DNA of 64,000 bases from Linnemannia elongata (Eukaryota > Mortierellomycota > Mortierellomycetes > Mortierellales > Mortierellaceae): the NCBI GenBank assembly GCA_036320915.1, contig JAXBDG010000003.1, positions 682,001 to 746,000 of the forward strand, written 5' to 3'. The notes below the pieces were generated by a model. It searched no databases. It saw only the letters and a program-made list of their open reading frames with translations, and was not told the origin of the DNA. Position 1 is the first letter of the stretch. Every line of letters starts with the position of its first letter. The position numbers and the translations under genes were made by a program. Positions 1 to 10,743 of this stretch are shown here, piece after piece.

Positions 1-3000
1 AGGGCGCCAAGCGTGGACGCAACCTTGTCTATGGCAACCACTATGAACTCGACCTCCTCCATGAGCGACCCCCTATGAAGGTTGCCTCCACCAATGCTCC
101 TGTCAGTTCTACGACCACACCTACAACAACCACCACAACGACTACGACAGCAACCTCTGAGAGGAAGGAGAAGGAGAAGAAGGATAAGAGCCATATCTTG
201 GATGTCACATCGTGGAAGATGAACGAGTTTGAGTACTCGAGTGGTGCGCTTCCTACACTTGCTCGTGGACTGTTCACCTACCTCGATACCACTGGACTCT
301 CCAAGACACCCGTTACTGTCCATTCAACCACTACCTCGACCTCGACCTCCACTTCGCCTCCCTTGTCCAAGAACCACCAAAGAAACAGGAAGCAGGCCGC
401 TCAGTCGAATGATACCTCCAAGTTGACAGAGGAAGACACAACCCTACCTGTGCTAACAGGATCGGACGCTCTTGGCGTGTACCGCATCCTGCTCCGCGGA
501 TACGACAAGTTTTTCAACGTGGGCGAAGTTCCCAAGACATCACCCGAGTGGATCGCAGAGAACACAGAGGGACCCTACGAAGTGACGCTCAAGGAGAACG
601 GATGCATTATCTTTATGTCAGGATTGCCCCCTCACCTGGTGGGGCCTGAAGGTGGGTGTATTGTTACCAGCAAGCATTCCCTGGGATACGCGGACCCCGA
701 GACTGGGAAGGTGACAGAGGTCACGCATGCTGGCAAGGGACGTGAGTGGCTCGAGAAGGGGCTTATGGCCCAGGGGAAGACTGTTGAGCAATTTGGGCGA
801 TGGCTTTGGGACCATAACCTGACCGCCGTTGCAGAGGTAATTATTTCATACTGATCGCGTCATTGTTGATGTGTAATATTTGTATGCTTGAAGCATTGTA
901 CTCAATTCGTTCTTTTATTTAACTGCCACGTAGTTATGTGATGACAGCTTTGAGGAGCATATTCTGGAGTACCCCATCGAAAAGTCGGGATTGTACCTTC
1001 ACGGATTGAACCGCAACACGGTTGATTTCCAGACATTGCCCAGCAACAAGGTCCAGGAGTTTGCCAAGGAGTGGGGGCTGAGACTAACCGAGTACGTGAC
1101 TTTCAACACCCACCAGGAAGTCATGGACTTTGCTGACGAGGTCAGGAATGCAGGAGAGTATGACAACCGTGCGGTCGAGGGATTTGTCGTTCGTTCCAAG
1201 GTCAAGAAGGAAGGAACAACACACTTTTTCAAGATCAAGTACGATGAGCCTTATCTCATGTACCGCGAATGGCGTGAGATCACCAAGCGTCTGTGGGGTA
1301 TTGAGGTTAAGGAAGCGACCGAGGCTGCCAAGGTTGAGGCCAAGCGCGCTGCAGAGCGGACGAGAATTGCTACCATGGAGCACTATAAGCCCAAGAAGCT
1401 CGTGTCTGAGACCAAGGAGGTTGCACCCGTCGAGGAGTTTAAGATCAGGATGCGGTACCCTCTCACAAAGCACTACGTCGAGTTTGTCAAGAACCTGATT
1501 AAGACCCAGCCTACTCTCTTTGCTGGGTACAACAAGAACCAGGGTATCATTGCTATCCGAGATATGTTCCTGAAGTACTGGGAGTCCAAGTCGGCGCAGG
1601 AGCAGGATAAGCTGATCACGGGTGCTGTTTCGGGAGCGGTCTCGGGTGCATCGACGGAGGATGATTTCCAGCGGACAGTTATTATCCCCATTGCGACTAT
1701 TGGATGCGGAAAGACGACTGTCAGCGTTGCTCTCTCAAAGCTGTTTGGGTGGGGTCATGTCAGCAGCGACGACTTTCACCACTACCGCAAGACCTCGGGA
1801 CAGCAGTTCATGAAGGCGGTCGTGAGGACACTCAAGGACCACACGGTCGTCATTGCGGATCGGAACAACCACGAGTTTTTGCATCGTCAGAAGATCATGG
1901 AGACTGTCAAGGCCGTCTACCCTAAGACACGGTTCGTTGCTCTCTACTGGTCGCACGAGGAGATGCCCATCAACACTGTCCGGGAAATTGAGATAGAGCG
2001 TGTCAAGAACCGTGGCGCAAACCATCAGAACATGACCCCTGAGTTCTGTCCCGATTACGAGTTTATCATCCAGCGTTTCCTCAGGACGTTCGAGCCTTTG
2101 AACCCCATGGTCGCACCGGACTCTTTATTCAGCTATGTAATTGAGAATACGCCTGGCGAGGAGTCGTTGGCGATAGTTGAGCGTGTTATCAAGGAGTTTG
2201 CGATTCCTACACTCGGTGCCGGTGGTGTTGGAAACCACGCGATCCCCAAGCCCGAGGAGGTCAAGGAGGCTGTTCGGTACTCCCTGGAGGATTGGAAGCC
2301 TCTTCGCGTCGTCAATGGTGAGGCCGCTAAGTTTCACAAAGAGCACGCAGTGAAGCAAATTGCCAAGGGCAAGTCGTCCTCCTCGCTGGTCGAGGCCGTT
2401 ACTCCCACCAACGGCAAGAATGGCGGTTCCCTTACTGCCCCTGATGCCGATGCTGTACTCGTTGCTCCTATCATCACGCCGACTGGTAGAGCCAAGAAGA
2501 TCAAGGAGCCGAACTACTTTGCGGTCAGCATCGACTCAGGAGCAGTTCTCAAGTTCTTGACTGAGCAATTTGGGGCCAGGGGTCTTTCAGGACAAGGACC
2601 CAGTGAGAATGGTCAGTCTACCGCATTGTCAATGTCAACATCATCCGCCGATATAGGATCATGGGAGCAGCTGTATGAGATGTTCAAGAGATGGCAGGAG
2701 ACGAACCGAGTTGGGCTGCGACAGCATGTTACCTTGATCCACACGACGGCACGCAAGGACACTTCGCCCAAGCGATCGCAGCGTGCTCAGGAGATCTGGA
2801 AGATGTATTCGGATGAGTTCGGATTGGAGGTCAAAACTCCCGGATCGACTGCGCCCAACTCGCCTGTCGTCACGCCTCCTGCAGTTGCGTCTTCAACACC
2901 AACACCGGATGATGGATTTACCAAGGTTGGCAAGGGATCCCGGAATGGGCGTCGTAAGGGCTCCACCCAAGCCGCGTCTCGTGCTACTCCTACTACCGCT

Positions 3001-3402
3001 GGTGCCAATATACCATCGCCGCCCATTTCCGAGATGCCTGAGTCTCCACTGTCATTGGCATCATTGTCCATCTCCGACACCGATCTAGATGCAACCTGCA
3101 CCGCAGACTACATCGTATGGACAGAGCGGATCATGGTCCTCCGTGTCAGCAAGGCCATCCGTACAAAGTCCGGCAAGCCCCTCGAGAATGTCCAGCCCAT
3201 GCTCCATGTAACGGTTGGGACTGCGGGAGATCTCGTCAGGCCTTTCGAGTCAAATGAGGTCTTGCGGCGGTGGAGTACCTCTGCTCGGTCAGCGGCAAAC
3301 AATGGGGGTGCAGGTGGAGTGAAGGAGGGGCCGGAGATCTTTACGATCAAGTTGGAGACGCCTGTTATCTTGACTGGGTTCTTGAAGGCCATGTGGTTCT
3401 AG
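1..3402 (+). CDS. TRL1: tRNA ligase, fungal Trl1 type (5' end outside window)
   Basis: Trifunctional RNA ligase that seals tRNA exons after intron removal, and in fungi also the HAC1-type unconventional splice. Coding exons are <1..836 and 934..3402, with one 97-nt GT-AG intron (837-933). The frame is open to base 1, so the start codon lies upstream. Seen in order: the adenylyltransferase motif KENG (lysine codon near 588), a conserved AELCDDSFEEH stretch rebuilt across the intron, a polynucleotide-kinase P-loop (GCGKTT, near 1705-1725), and a C-terminal cyclic phosphodiesterase part with two H-x-T motifs (HVTLIHT near 2727, LHVTVGT near 3200). A low-complexity Thr/Ser stretch interrupts the ligase domain near 100-420. 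The order ligase-kinase-CPD is diagnostic for fungal Trl1. It is convergent with the next gene. The identification is secure; only the N-terminus is missing. Confidence 0.95.
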
Positions 3403-3905
3403 ATATGTTTTGACTTTCTTTCTTTGTGCTAAATTAAAAGTTACTGCTTCTTTGCAATACGCTGTACGTGGTTCAGAATGTTTAAGTGGCGACGGTGCGT
3501 CAGAGATAAGGACACATTACGTTATTTCAAAAAGAAAGAGCGCTGGTAAAGGATTGTGATCACAGTAGCAATAGCAGTTTTCGTTGATCTGTTTCATGGG
3601 TCTGTCATGCAAGTGTGTTTATTTCATGTTTTTGTTACAGGGGTAGAATTACAAGTGGTTTGAATGCTGTGATAGGTGTCTATGATCATAGGCGCGGTCG
3701 AAATTATGGAAGGGAGAAATAAGGTACTACGGAAGAGTGTGAGGATGATGATAATGACAACATGGCTCAGCTTCCGTGTAATCCGTGAACGGGAAGGGTT
3801 TGTCTTTCTTCACCAGAGCAACCCTAAATTGAGTCGCTTTCTTGGTTATACGAGTGATATACAAGATGAGTCAAGGTTGGCTGTTCGCATCCTCAACAGT
3901 CCACC
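3403..3905. other. Convergent intergenic region TRL1 / PTH
   Basis: About 500 bases between two 3' ends. It is AT-rich, with short open frames that match no family I recognise. It should hold both polyadenylation regions. Confidence 0.5.
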
Positions 3906-4895
3906 TTACGCCTTCTTGGTCTTTGTTTTCTCCTCGGCGGTAGAAACCCTAATGATCTCATCCCCAGCCTTATGATACACCAATTCCTCCAACTTTTCCA
4001 CTTCCAACGGCTTAAACCTTCCCATCACAAACCCCGCCACGACCTTTGGCGACCGATCCGACACTGGAGGACGTCCAATACCAACCCTCAACCGACGGAA
4101 ATGTGCAGTACCAAGTGCTTTCACACAGGATTTGATCCCGTTGTGTCCGTTGGCAGAGCCTTCGGATTTGAAGGAGAGTTTCCCGATGTCGCGTTCCATG
4201 TCGTCGTGAATGACTAGGATGTCTGATGCGGGGATTCCTAGATCTTTGGCTATGTTGGTTAAGGAGTTTGGAAAGAAAGGGTGAGTTATTATTTGCCTTT
4301 TCTTGTGCAATTAAGCCGCCAAGGAGTTTTATGGAGGAAGGTTGGAGATGAAATGTACCTGCTTTGGACACGGAGGTGCCGCTGACATTCATCAACTGGA
4401 GAGGTTTGAGGAGTGTGATTGTGAGTTCCAATGTTGAAGTGACCCAAGGCTCCTTCTTTTTCACCACTGGCGCCGCTGTTGTTGTCGGTGTCGAAGTAGA
4501 AGTAGAAGCCTCCATTTCTCCTCCTGTAGTCGTGTCAGATACGGTGTCGGCGGTTGTAGGGCGCACAGACGTTTTAGCGCCAGAAGTTGAAGGAGGTGGA
4601 GTGACGCGGTGGCGGGTGGTGATGGAAGTGTGGGCGGTGGCGACTTCTGCCTTCCAGGAGGATTTTTCGGACCAGGGGACGTTGAAGCGTTGGGCGATGG
4701 AGTCGACGACCATCATTCCGACGTTGTGGCGTGTTCCCGGGTGTGTGTAGTTTCCGAGTCCTACGACCTATATGATTGATTGATGAAGAAATTAAAGGGG
4801 TTGCCAGTTAGCAATTGGATATAGAGGAGAGCAATTGATGGAAGGGTGGGTGGGATTTTACTTACGAGGATGTGTTTTCTGATAGTTGTGGCCAT
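3906..4895 (-). CDS. PTH1: Peptidyl-tRNA hydrolase, bacterial Pth type
   Basis: Releases peptidyl-tRNAs that drop off ribosomes; the Pth family in fungi is usually mitochondrial. Exons on the minus strand are 4866-4895, 4359-4767 and 3906-4249, giving 260 codons in continuous phase. The third exon begins after CCAACATAG, which restores the family pattern SVSKAAKDLGIPASDILVIHDD. Catalytic-type residues are visible: Asn in VGLGNYTHPGTRHNVG, His in the same motif, Asp in HDD, and Asn in NGHNGI. An insertion of about 50 residues rich in Ser, Thr and Pro sits between the N-terminal strand and LQLMNVSG, longer than in bacterial Pth (about 190 aa). No strong targeting peptide is evident in the 10-residue first exon. 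It is divergent from CCT3, with about 500 bases of shared upstream DNA. Confidence 0.9.
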
Positions 4896-5398
4896 TTGGA
4901 GTACAGGTGTGAGAGAGTGTTTGAAGAAGTGGGTGAATGGAGTGGAAAAGTGAATTGAACAAAGAAGAGAGCTGAATGGAGATCAGATCTCTTTTCTTTT
5001 TATTTCCGACTTGAGGCTGACAAAAAGGTTCGACCGCAGTCGGGCGGAAGGACGAGCGTCATTTCATTTCCAGGCACACAGGTCCAATGTTGGATTCAAA
5101 ATAGAATCTTGGAGTTGGAGGGAAGGCTGATCTGATCGCATTTGTAACACTCGAATGCAGATCCAATTACAGGCCCCGTAAGCGACATCACCTCCAAGGC
5201 AGCACACCGCGCACCCTCTCGTTCCTTTGCTCAGACAGAGTGTTGCTTTTTTGTTCTTTCGCCTTCTGAAGCTCAAGCAGCAGCCAGTTTATTTTATTCG
5301 CTGATCTATTTCCACTGAAAGCGCTCCTCTTCTTTCTTACTCTTCTTCATCACCAACCACCACCACCACCACCACACATCAACACACACAAAGCCAAG
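4896..5398. promoter_or_regulatory. Bidirectional upstream region PTH / CCT3
   Basis: About 500 bases between two divergent start codons. The half near CCT3 is a C/A/T-rich leader with (CAC)n and ACACAC tracts just before the ATG, as at other genes here. No specific operator is recognised. Confidence 0.45.
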
Positions 5399-7933
5399 AT
5401 GAGTCAAGTCATTGTTATGAGTACGTGTCCCCTTCTTCTCCTTATACCAACACATCGATACAATCGGGATTGGAACAACATCACCCTCACCGACAACAAC
5501 AGCAACAGCGATAAAACAAGGACACCAAAAGCGACATCAACCACCACCCCCTGATTCGCACCATCTTCAACTGTGTACAAACTCGACGGAAAACGACGCG
5601 CCTCCGCGTACCTTGTGGTCCTTACACGCCACCATGGTTAATTCCCGGTCAACTTACTTACGTACACCTTGCATCCACCTTCTGTAGACACCAACATGGA
5701 GCGCGAGACTGGTCGCAAGGCTCAAATCTCCAACATCACCGCCGCAAAGGTACTTTTACCACGCCTCTTTTGCCTTTTCATACATCGTTCGCATCAACCC
5801 TTCACAACCTCGGGGCACCTTTGTCAAACTGATCGGTCTTTGTTAACTTTCTTGCTACTATCTCTTCTTAACGACCACCCTTTTATTATTCTGTAGACCG
5901 TTGCTGACATTATCAGGACGTGTCTTGGACCCCGCTCGATGTTGAAGATGTTGCTGGATCCTATGGGAGGAGTCGTCTTGACCAACGACGGAAACGCTAT
6001 CCTCAGAGAGGTCGAGGTTGCTCACCCCGCCGCCAAGTCTATGATCGAGCTTGCTAGGACACAGGACGAGGAGGTCGGAGACGGAACCACCTCCGTCATC
6101 ATTCTCGGTAAACTTCCCTTTGCTTGATCTGAGGTTTATTAGTACTTTCAGGAGGCTATTGATTCCACCTTGGTCTGATCTTCGCTAACGTTCTTCTGTA
6201 TTATATTTTTTGGTTACTACCATCAAATAGCTGGTGAGGTGCTTGCTCAGGCTATGCCTTACCTCGAGCGCAACATCCACCCCATTGTCATCATTGCTGC
6301 CTTCAAGCAGGCTTTGGAGGATGCTATCGAGATTGTTGACAAGATCTCGATCCCCGTCAATGTGAATGACCCCAAGGAGATGCTGGATCTTGTCAAGACT
6401 TCGATTGGCACCAAGTTTGTCAGCCGCTGGAGCGATATGATGTGCAAATTGGCCCTGGATGCCGTCCGTTGCGTTGCCGTTGAGGTCGATGGTCGTCGGG
6501 AGGTCGATATCAAGCGTTACGCTCGTGTCGAGAAGGTAATTGTCTCGCCTTTGAGGCTATGATCTGCAATGTTTTGATTTACAACCGTGTCGTTTTATGC
6601 TTTTAGCATCGACGAGGTGCTTAACACAGGAACAAAAAAAAACTAAGAAGAACAACAAAGAAAGGCAGCATTGAAGGAACAGGAAAAGTTGTGACGTTTT
6701 TGGTATTCGGTTACTTACAAACCAAATCAACTCTCTTTACAAACAACAATAGATCCCTGGTGGCGAGATTGAAGATTCGAGAGTGTTGGATGGTGTCATG
6801 GTCAACAAGGATGTCACTCACCCCAAGATGCGTCGTCGCATTGAGAACCCCCGTATTGTCTTGCTGGATTGCCCCCTGGAGTACAAGAAGGGAGAGTCGC
6901 AGACCAACATTGAGGTCACTAAGGAGTCTGACTGGAGCCGTATTTTGCAGATCGAGGAGGAGCAGATCAAGAGCATGTGCGACAAGATTATTGAGCTCAA
7001 GCCCGACATTGTCTTCACAGAGAAGGGCGTCTCAGACTTGGCACAGCACTACTTTGTCAAGGCCGGTATCACTGCCATCCGTCGTGTCCGCAAGACCGAC
7101 AACAACCGTATCGCTCGTGCTGTCGGCGCCACCATTGTCAACCGTGTTGATGATCTCAAGGAGTCTGATGTCGGAACTGACTGCGGTCTCTTCTCCGTCG
7201 AGAAGATTGGTGACGAGTACGTTTTAATTGTCTATTGTGTTGTGCAGGACTGGATTCTTTTTCGGTTAGACGGTGAAGAAGTCTCGTCAGGACAAGGAAC
7301 GTTTTATTCGCGACAAATGTCTAACTTTTGTTGATCCTCCTTGTAATTAGGTACTTCACGTTCTTGACTGGTTGCAAGAACCCCAAGGCTTGCACAATCG
7401 TCTTGCGTGGACCTTCCAAGGATGTCTTGAATGAGATTGAGCGCAACTTGATGGACGCCATGTCGGTTGCCCGCAACGTGTACTTCAACCCCAAGTTGGC
7501 ACCCGGAGGAGGCGCCACTGAGATGGCAATCTCGGTCGGATTGATGGAGAAGAGCAAGACCTTGGAGGGATCTATCCAGTGGCCCTACAAGGCCGCTGCC
7601 GAGGCCATGGAAGTTATTCCCCGCACATTGATCCAGAACTGTGGAGGCAACGCTATCAAGATCTTGACATCTCTCCGCGCCAAGCACGCTACAGGCCACC
7701 ACTCGTGGGGTATTGACGGCCATGCGGGTAAGATTGTGGACATGCACGAGTACGGTATCTGGGAGCCCAATGCGGTGAAGGTGCAGACCATCAAGACTGC
7801 AATCGAGTCGTCGTGCATGTTGTTGCGTGTCGATGATATCGTCTCAGGTCTCTCGGGTGCTCGTCCTCAGCAGGGTGGTCCTTCGCCTGAACAGCAGGAG
7901 ATGGGTGAGGGTGATATGCAGCCCGAGCAATAG
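5399..7933 (+). CDS. CCT3: T-complex protein 1 subunit gamma (CCT3)
   Basis: Gamma subunit of the cytosolic TRiC/CCT chaperonin, which folds actin, tubulin and other substrates using ATP. Six exons: 5399-5420, 5688-5749, 5897-6107, 6231-6535, 6753-7216 and 7351-7933, giving 548 aa, close to the family length of about 545. The group II chaperonin signature GRKAQISNITAAK is split by an intron, then LDPMGGVVLTNDG and QDEEVGDGTTS (ATP site), LLDCPLEYKKGESQ (CCT3-typical), VVFTEKG-like IVFTEKGVSDLAQHY and RRVRKTDNNRIARA follow. The C-terminus is Gln/Gly/Pro-rich. The 7-codon first exon is supported by phase and by similarity of the joined N-terminus to other CCT3 proteins. The fourth intron (6536-6752, 217 nt) is A-rich and longer than its neighbours. 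Confidence 0.96.
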
Positions 7934-8466
7934 AGCCTTGATGAAGGATCTTTTTAATTTTCTTTGTCGCCTTCCTTTCAGGAGTAGGAGTAGTAGTTAG
8001 ACATTTTTTTAGTAGGGTCGGTTGTTGGGGAGTCTTGTTTTTGAATAACAACAAAGTCATTTACGCATTCAGAACTGTGTTGTGGAGAGAAAATCGACTC
8101 AAGAGTTGGATTTGTTTTCAAGTGAAAGTTGTAAGTCGTCCGTGGGAAAGGTGATCGGTGGGAAGGAACCAAAGATCAGAGCAAAAGGGAAAGATTGAAG
8201 GGGAGTAAGGCATGATATTGATCCTTCGCTGTTTCTCCACCAACGACAAAGACTAAGACATGAAGGCGACACAGGTAAAGACAAAAAACATGACAACGAC
8301 AAACACAGCAGAGAAAGCATTGCGGTAAGGATATGAATGGTACAGGGGTGCGTCAAGAGCCATATTTTTATTCTTCATGGATGAGAAAGAGTGATGTTAT
8401 TTATACAAAATGATGATCTACAAGTACGCAAGGAGAGAGAGCGGGAGAACCAAGCAAGGAGATAAT
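7934..8466. other. Convergent intergenic region CCT3 / eEF1B-gamma
   Basis: About 530 bases between two 3' ends; no gene recognised. Confidence 0.45.
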
Positions 8467-10207
8467 TTACTTGAAGGTCTTTCCGTCGGCGATGGGCTTG
8501 CCATCGATGGCACCCTCCCAGGCAAAGACCTGGTCGATCTTCTTCTTCTCCTCGTCGGTGACGTTGACCTTGACCCAGTTGTAAGAATCGTAGTCAGCAG
8601 CATCAGTGATCTCCTCGATCATCTCGTCGGCGTTACCACGGACGATGAAGTAACCAGTGATGATGTTGGCGTTGTCCTCACCGGCGACGACGAGGGTACC
8701 GAAGGCGTACTTGCGGGCACGCTCGAGACGGTTCATCAAACCACCGGCCAAGTTGTTGGACATGTAGAGCTTGGTCAACTCGTCGTTGTACTTGTAGTCG
8801 ACCTTCCAGATGGAGTAGTCAGCGGTGAGGTCAATGTTCTCCCAGAGCCACTTCATGGCGACGGGGGTGTCGTTGTTGGAGTACTGGCGCTTCCACTCGT
8901 CAAGGGGCATCTTGGCGGCGGGGAGGAGGTCCAACTTGGACTTGGGCTTGGGGGCATCCTCAAAGGACTCCTCCTTCTCCTCCTCGGGCTCCTTGGCCTT
9001 GGGCTTCTTCTCCTCCTTGGGCTTCTCCTCCTTGGGCTTCTTCTCCTTGGTGTCCTTCTTGGGAGGGGTGAACTTGGCCTGGGTCTCGCAGAAGGTGAAC
9101 TCACCGGCAACAGCCTTGAAGTGGGGCTGGTTGACGATGGTGGTGAACCAGCGGGTGACGGCAGGGAACTCCTTGCGGAAGGGGGCATCAAAGACCATCT
9201 TGAAGCCGCCGAAAAGAGCAGCGGCGGACGAGATATCGGCCAAGGTGACGCGCTCGCCAACGAGGTAGGTCTTCTTGATCAAGTGACGCTCAAGGACGGA
9301 GAGCTGGCCACGGGTGCGCTCGATGGCAGCGGTCTCGGAGGCCTTGTTGTAGGGAGCGTATCCGAGGATGGGGAAAATCCAGGCGGAGAGGGCGCCAGAG
9401 AGGGAGCAGTCGACGAACTGGACCCACTGCTGGATGTGAGCCTCCTCGGCGTTGGAGCGGCCAATGAGGGTGGAATCAGCCTTCAAGTGGGCGACTGTCG
9501 GTTTGCACAATTGAGAAAAGTGGAAATGGTTAGACAATGTTAAAGTTGATAACACGTAACCCTTCGCATTGTTGTTGTGGCTGTTGTTGGGGCAAGGCAC
9601 GGTTTGAATATGCTTTTCAGAAATCAAGTTCTCGACACAGTATGATTAAGTCAGGGATAACTGATTAAAATAAAACTTCATCATTCACTTATTCAAACGC
9701 ATCCTCTTCCTCATCTTCTAACTCCTCTTATCCTTCTTCTTCTTCTTCAAGACATCCAACAAAAGAGACTTACGGTAGTAGGCAATGGCGCCAGACTCGA
9801 TGATGATGGTACCGTCAGTACCCTCGAAGGCGGGGACCTGGGAGGCACCGAACTTGGCGATCCAGGCATCGGTCTTGTTGGTGGTGCCCATGACGAACTT
9901 GTCATCGACCTTGACCTCGAGACCGTTGTACTTGGCAACGACAAGGGCCTTGAAGACGCGGGGGTTCTGGGGGTAGGAGTAGATAGTCTGTTTATCGTAT
10001 GCGGTGGGAAAAAATTTGAGGGATAGGAGTTAGGGTCAAACGTCCTTTTTGTTTTCGTGTAGCGCTGGAAGAGTTGCTTCGTGAATGAGTAAAAGTCCGA
10101 GGCACAGTGACAATAGAGAACGGGATGATCCTCGCTTGGTTGTCATTGCTCCTGTCGGTCTGTCTGTTTGTCTGCAACGAGGTGAAGACACTTACGCCGA
10201 CGGTCAT
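8467..10207 (-). CDS. TEF4: Translation elongation factor 1-gamma (eEF1B-gamma)
   Basis: Structural subunit of the eEF1B complex that recharges eEF1A with GTP. Minus-strand exons are 10196-10207 (only ATG ACC GTC GGC), 9774-9987 and 8467-9494, giving 417 aa. The N-terminal GST-like domain starts TIYSYPQNPRVFKALV and contains the GSH-site-like pattern QVPAFEG plus ESGAIAYYLAHLKAD rebuilt over intron 2. A Lys/Glu/Pro-rich hinge follows (near 8940-9060). The C-terminal EF1G domain ends with GYFIVRGN, MIEEITDAADYDSYNWVKV and FAWEGAIDGKPIADGKTFK, matching the family. Codon use is strongly biased to C-ending codons, as expected for a highly expressed gene, and that bias produces long shadow frames on the other strand. 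The 12-nt first exon is small but in phase and is followed by a canonical GTAAGT donor. The symbol follows yeast TEF4/CAM1; which paralogue it matches cannot be told. Confidence 0.95.
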
Positions 10208-10743
10208 TTTGGATGAAAGAATGAGGGGTGAAGGATCAAAAAAGAACTCGCCAGAAAAAACAAATAAATAGTACTGCGAGGAAGGGGGCGAGTGGGGACG
10301 AAGAAAAATTTGATAACTAAGCCACAATCACATCCATTCCACGCGCCTTTTTATACTTTTTTACTGCTGGTGGCACGGACAGGCTATTGCTGGAGGCGTG
10401 CCTTGACATGGCATGATGGCTGTCATCGACATAGGCGATAGCGTCAATCGTCGCCATAAATCCTTTTTAGCTCTAATGACTCTTCTTGACTCGCCAATGG
10501 TCATCAACTGCGGCAACTCGCAATCCTAGAAAAGGTGTCCACATATTGATGAATGAATGTCTCTCCACAGCGTGTTTATTCTCATGCCATGATAGTCGTG
10601 AAAGTGGTGAAAAAGGTTGTGATTGTTGTAGTTATTGAATGTCGATGCAAAAATTTCCGTCCTAGATGGTATCCTCATATTCTTCTCTCGCTCTCTCTCT
10701 CTCTATCTCTCTCTCGTCACTTGATGATGATCCGAGCGCTCTT
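10208..10743. promoter_or_regulatory. Upstream region of eEF1B-gamma
   Basis: About 535 bases between the eEF1B-gamma start and the end of the PRPP synthetase gene. It holds a CT-rich tract near 10680-10715. No further gene is seen. Confidence 0.4.

Noticed and set aside
5064..5276. A 70-codon minus-strand frame in the PTH/CCT3 promoter
   Set aside because: No family, lies in the shared upstream region, likely chance.
7978..8356. Overlapping minus-strand frames after CCT3
   Set aside because: Short, with no family; the region is the convergent 3' flank.
8410..9543. A 377-codon open frame on the plus strand, Leu/Gly/Asp-rich
   Set aside because: It is the antisense shadow of the highly biased eEF1B-gamma coding sequence; its composition is artificial and it starts in the 3' flank of that gene.
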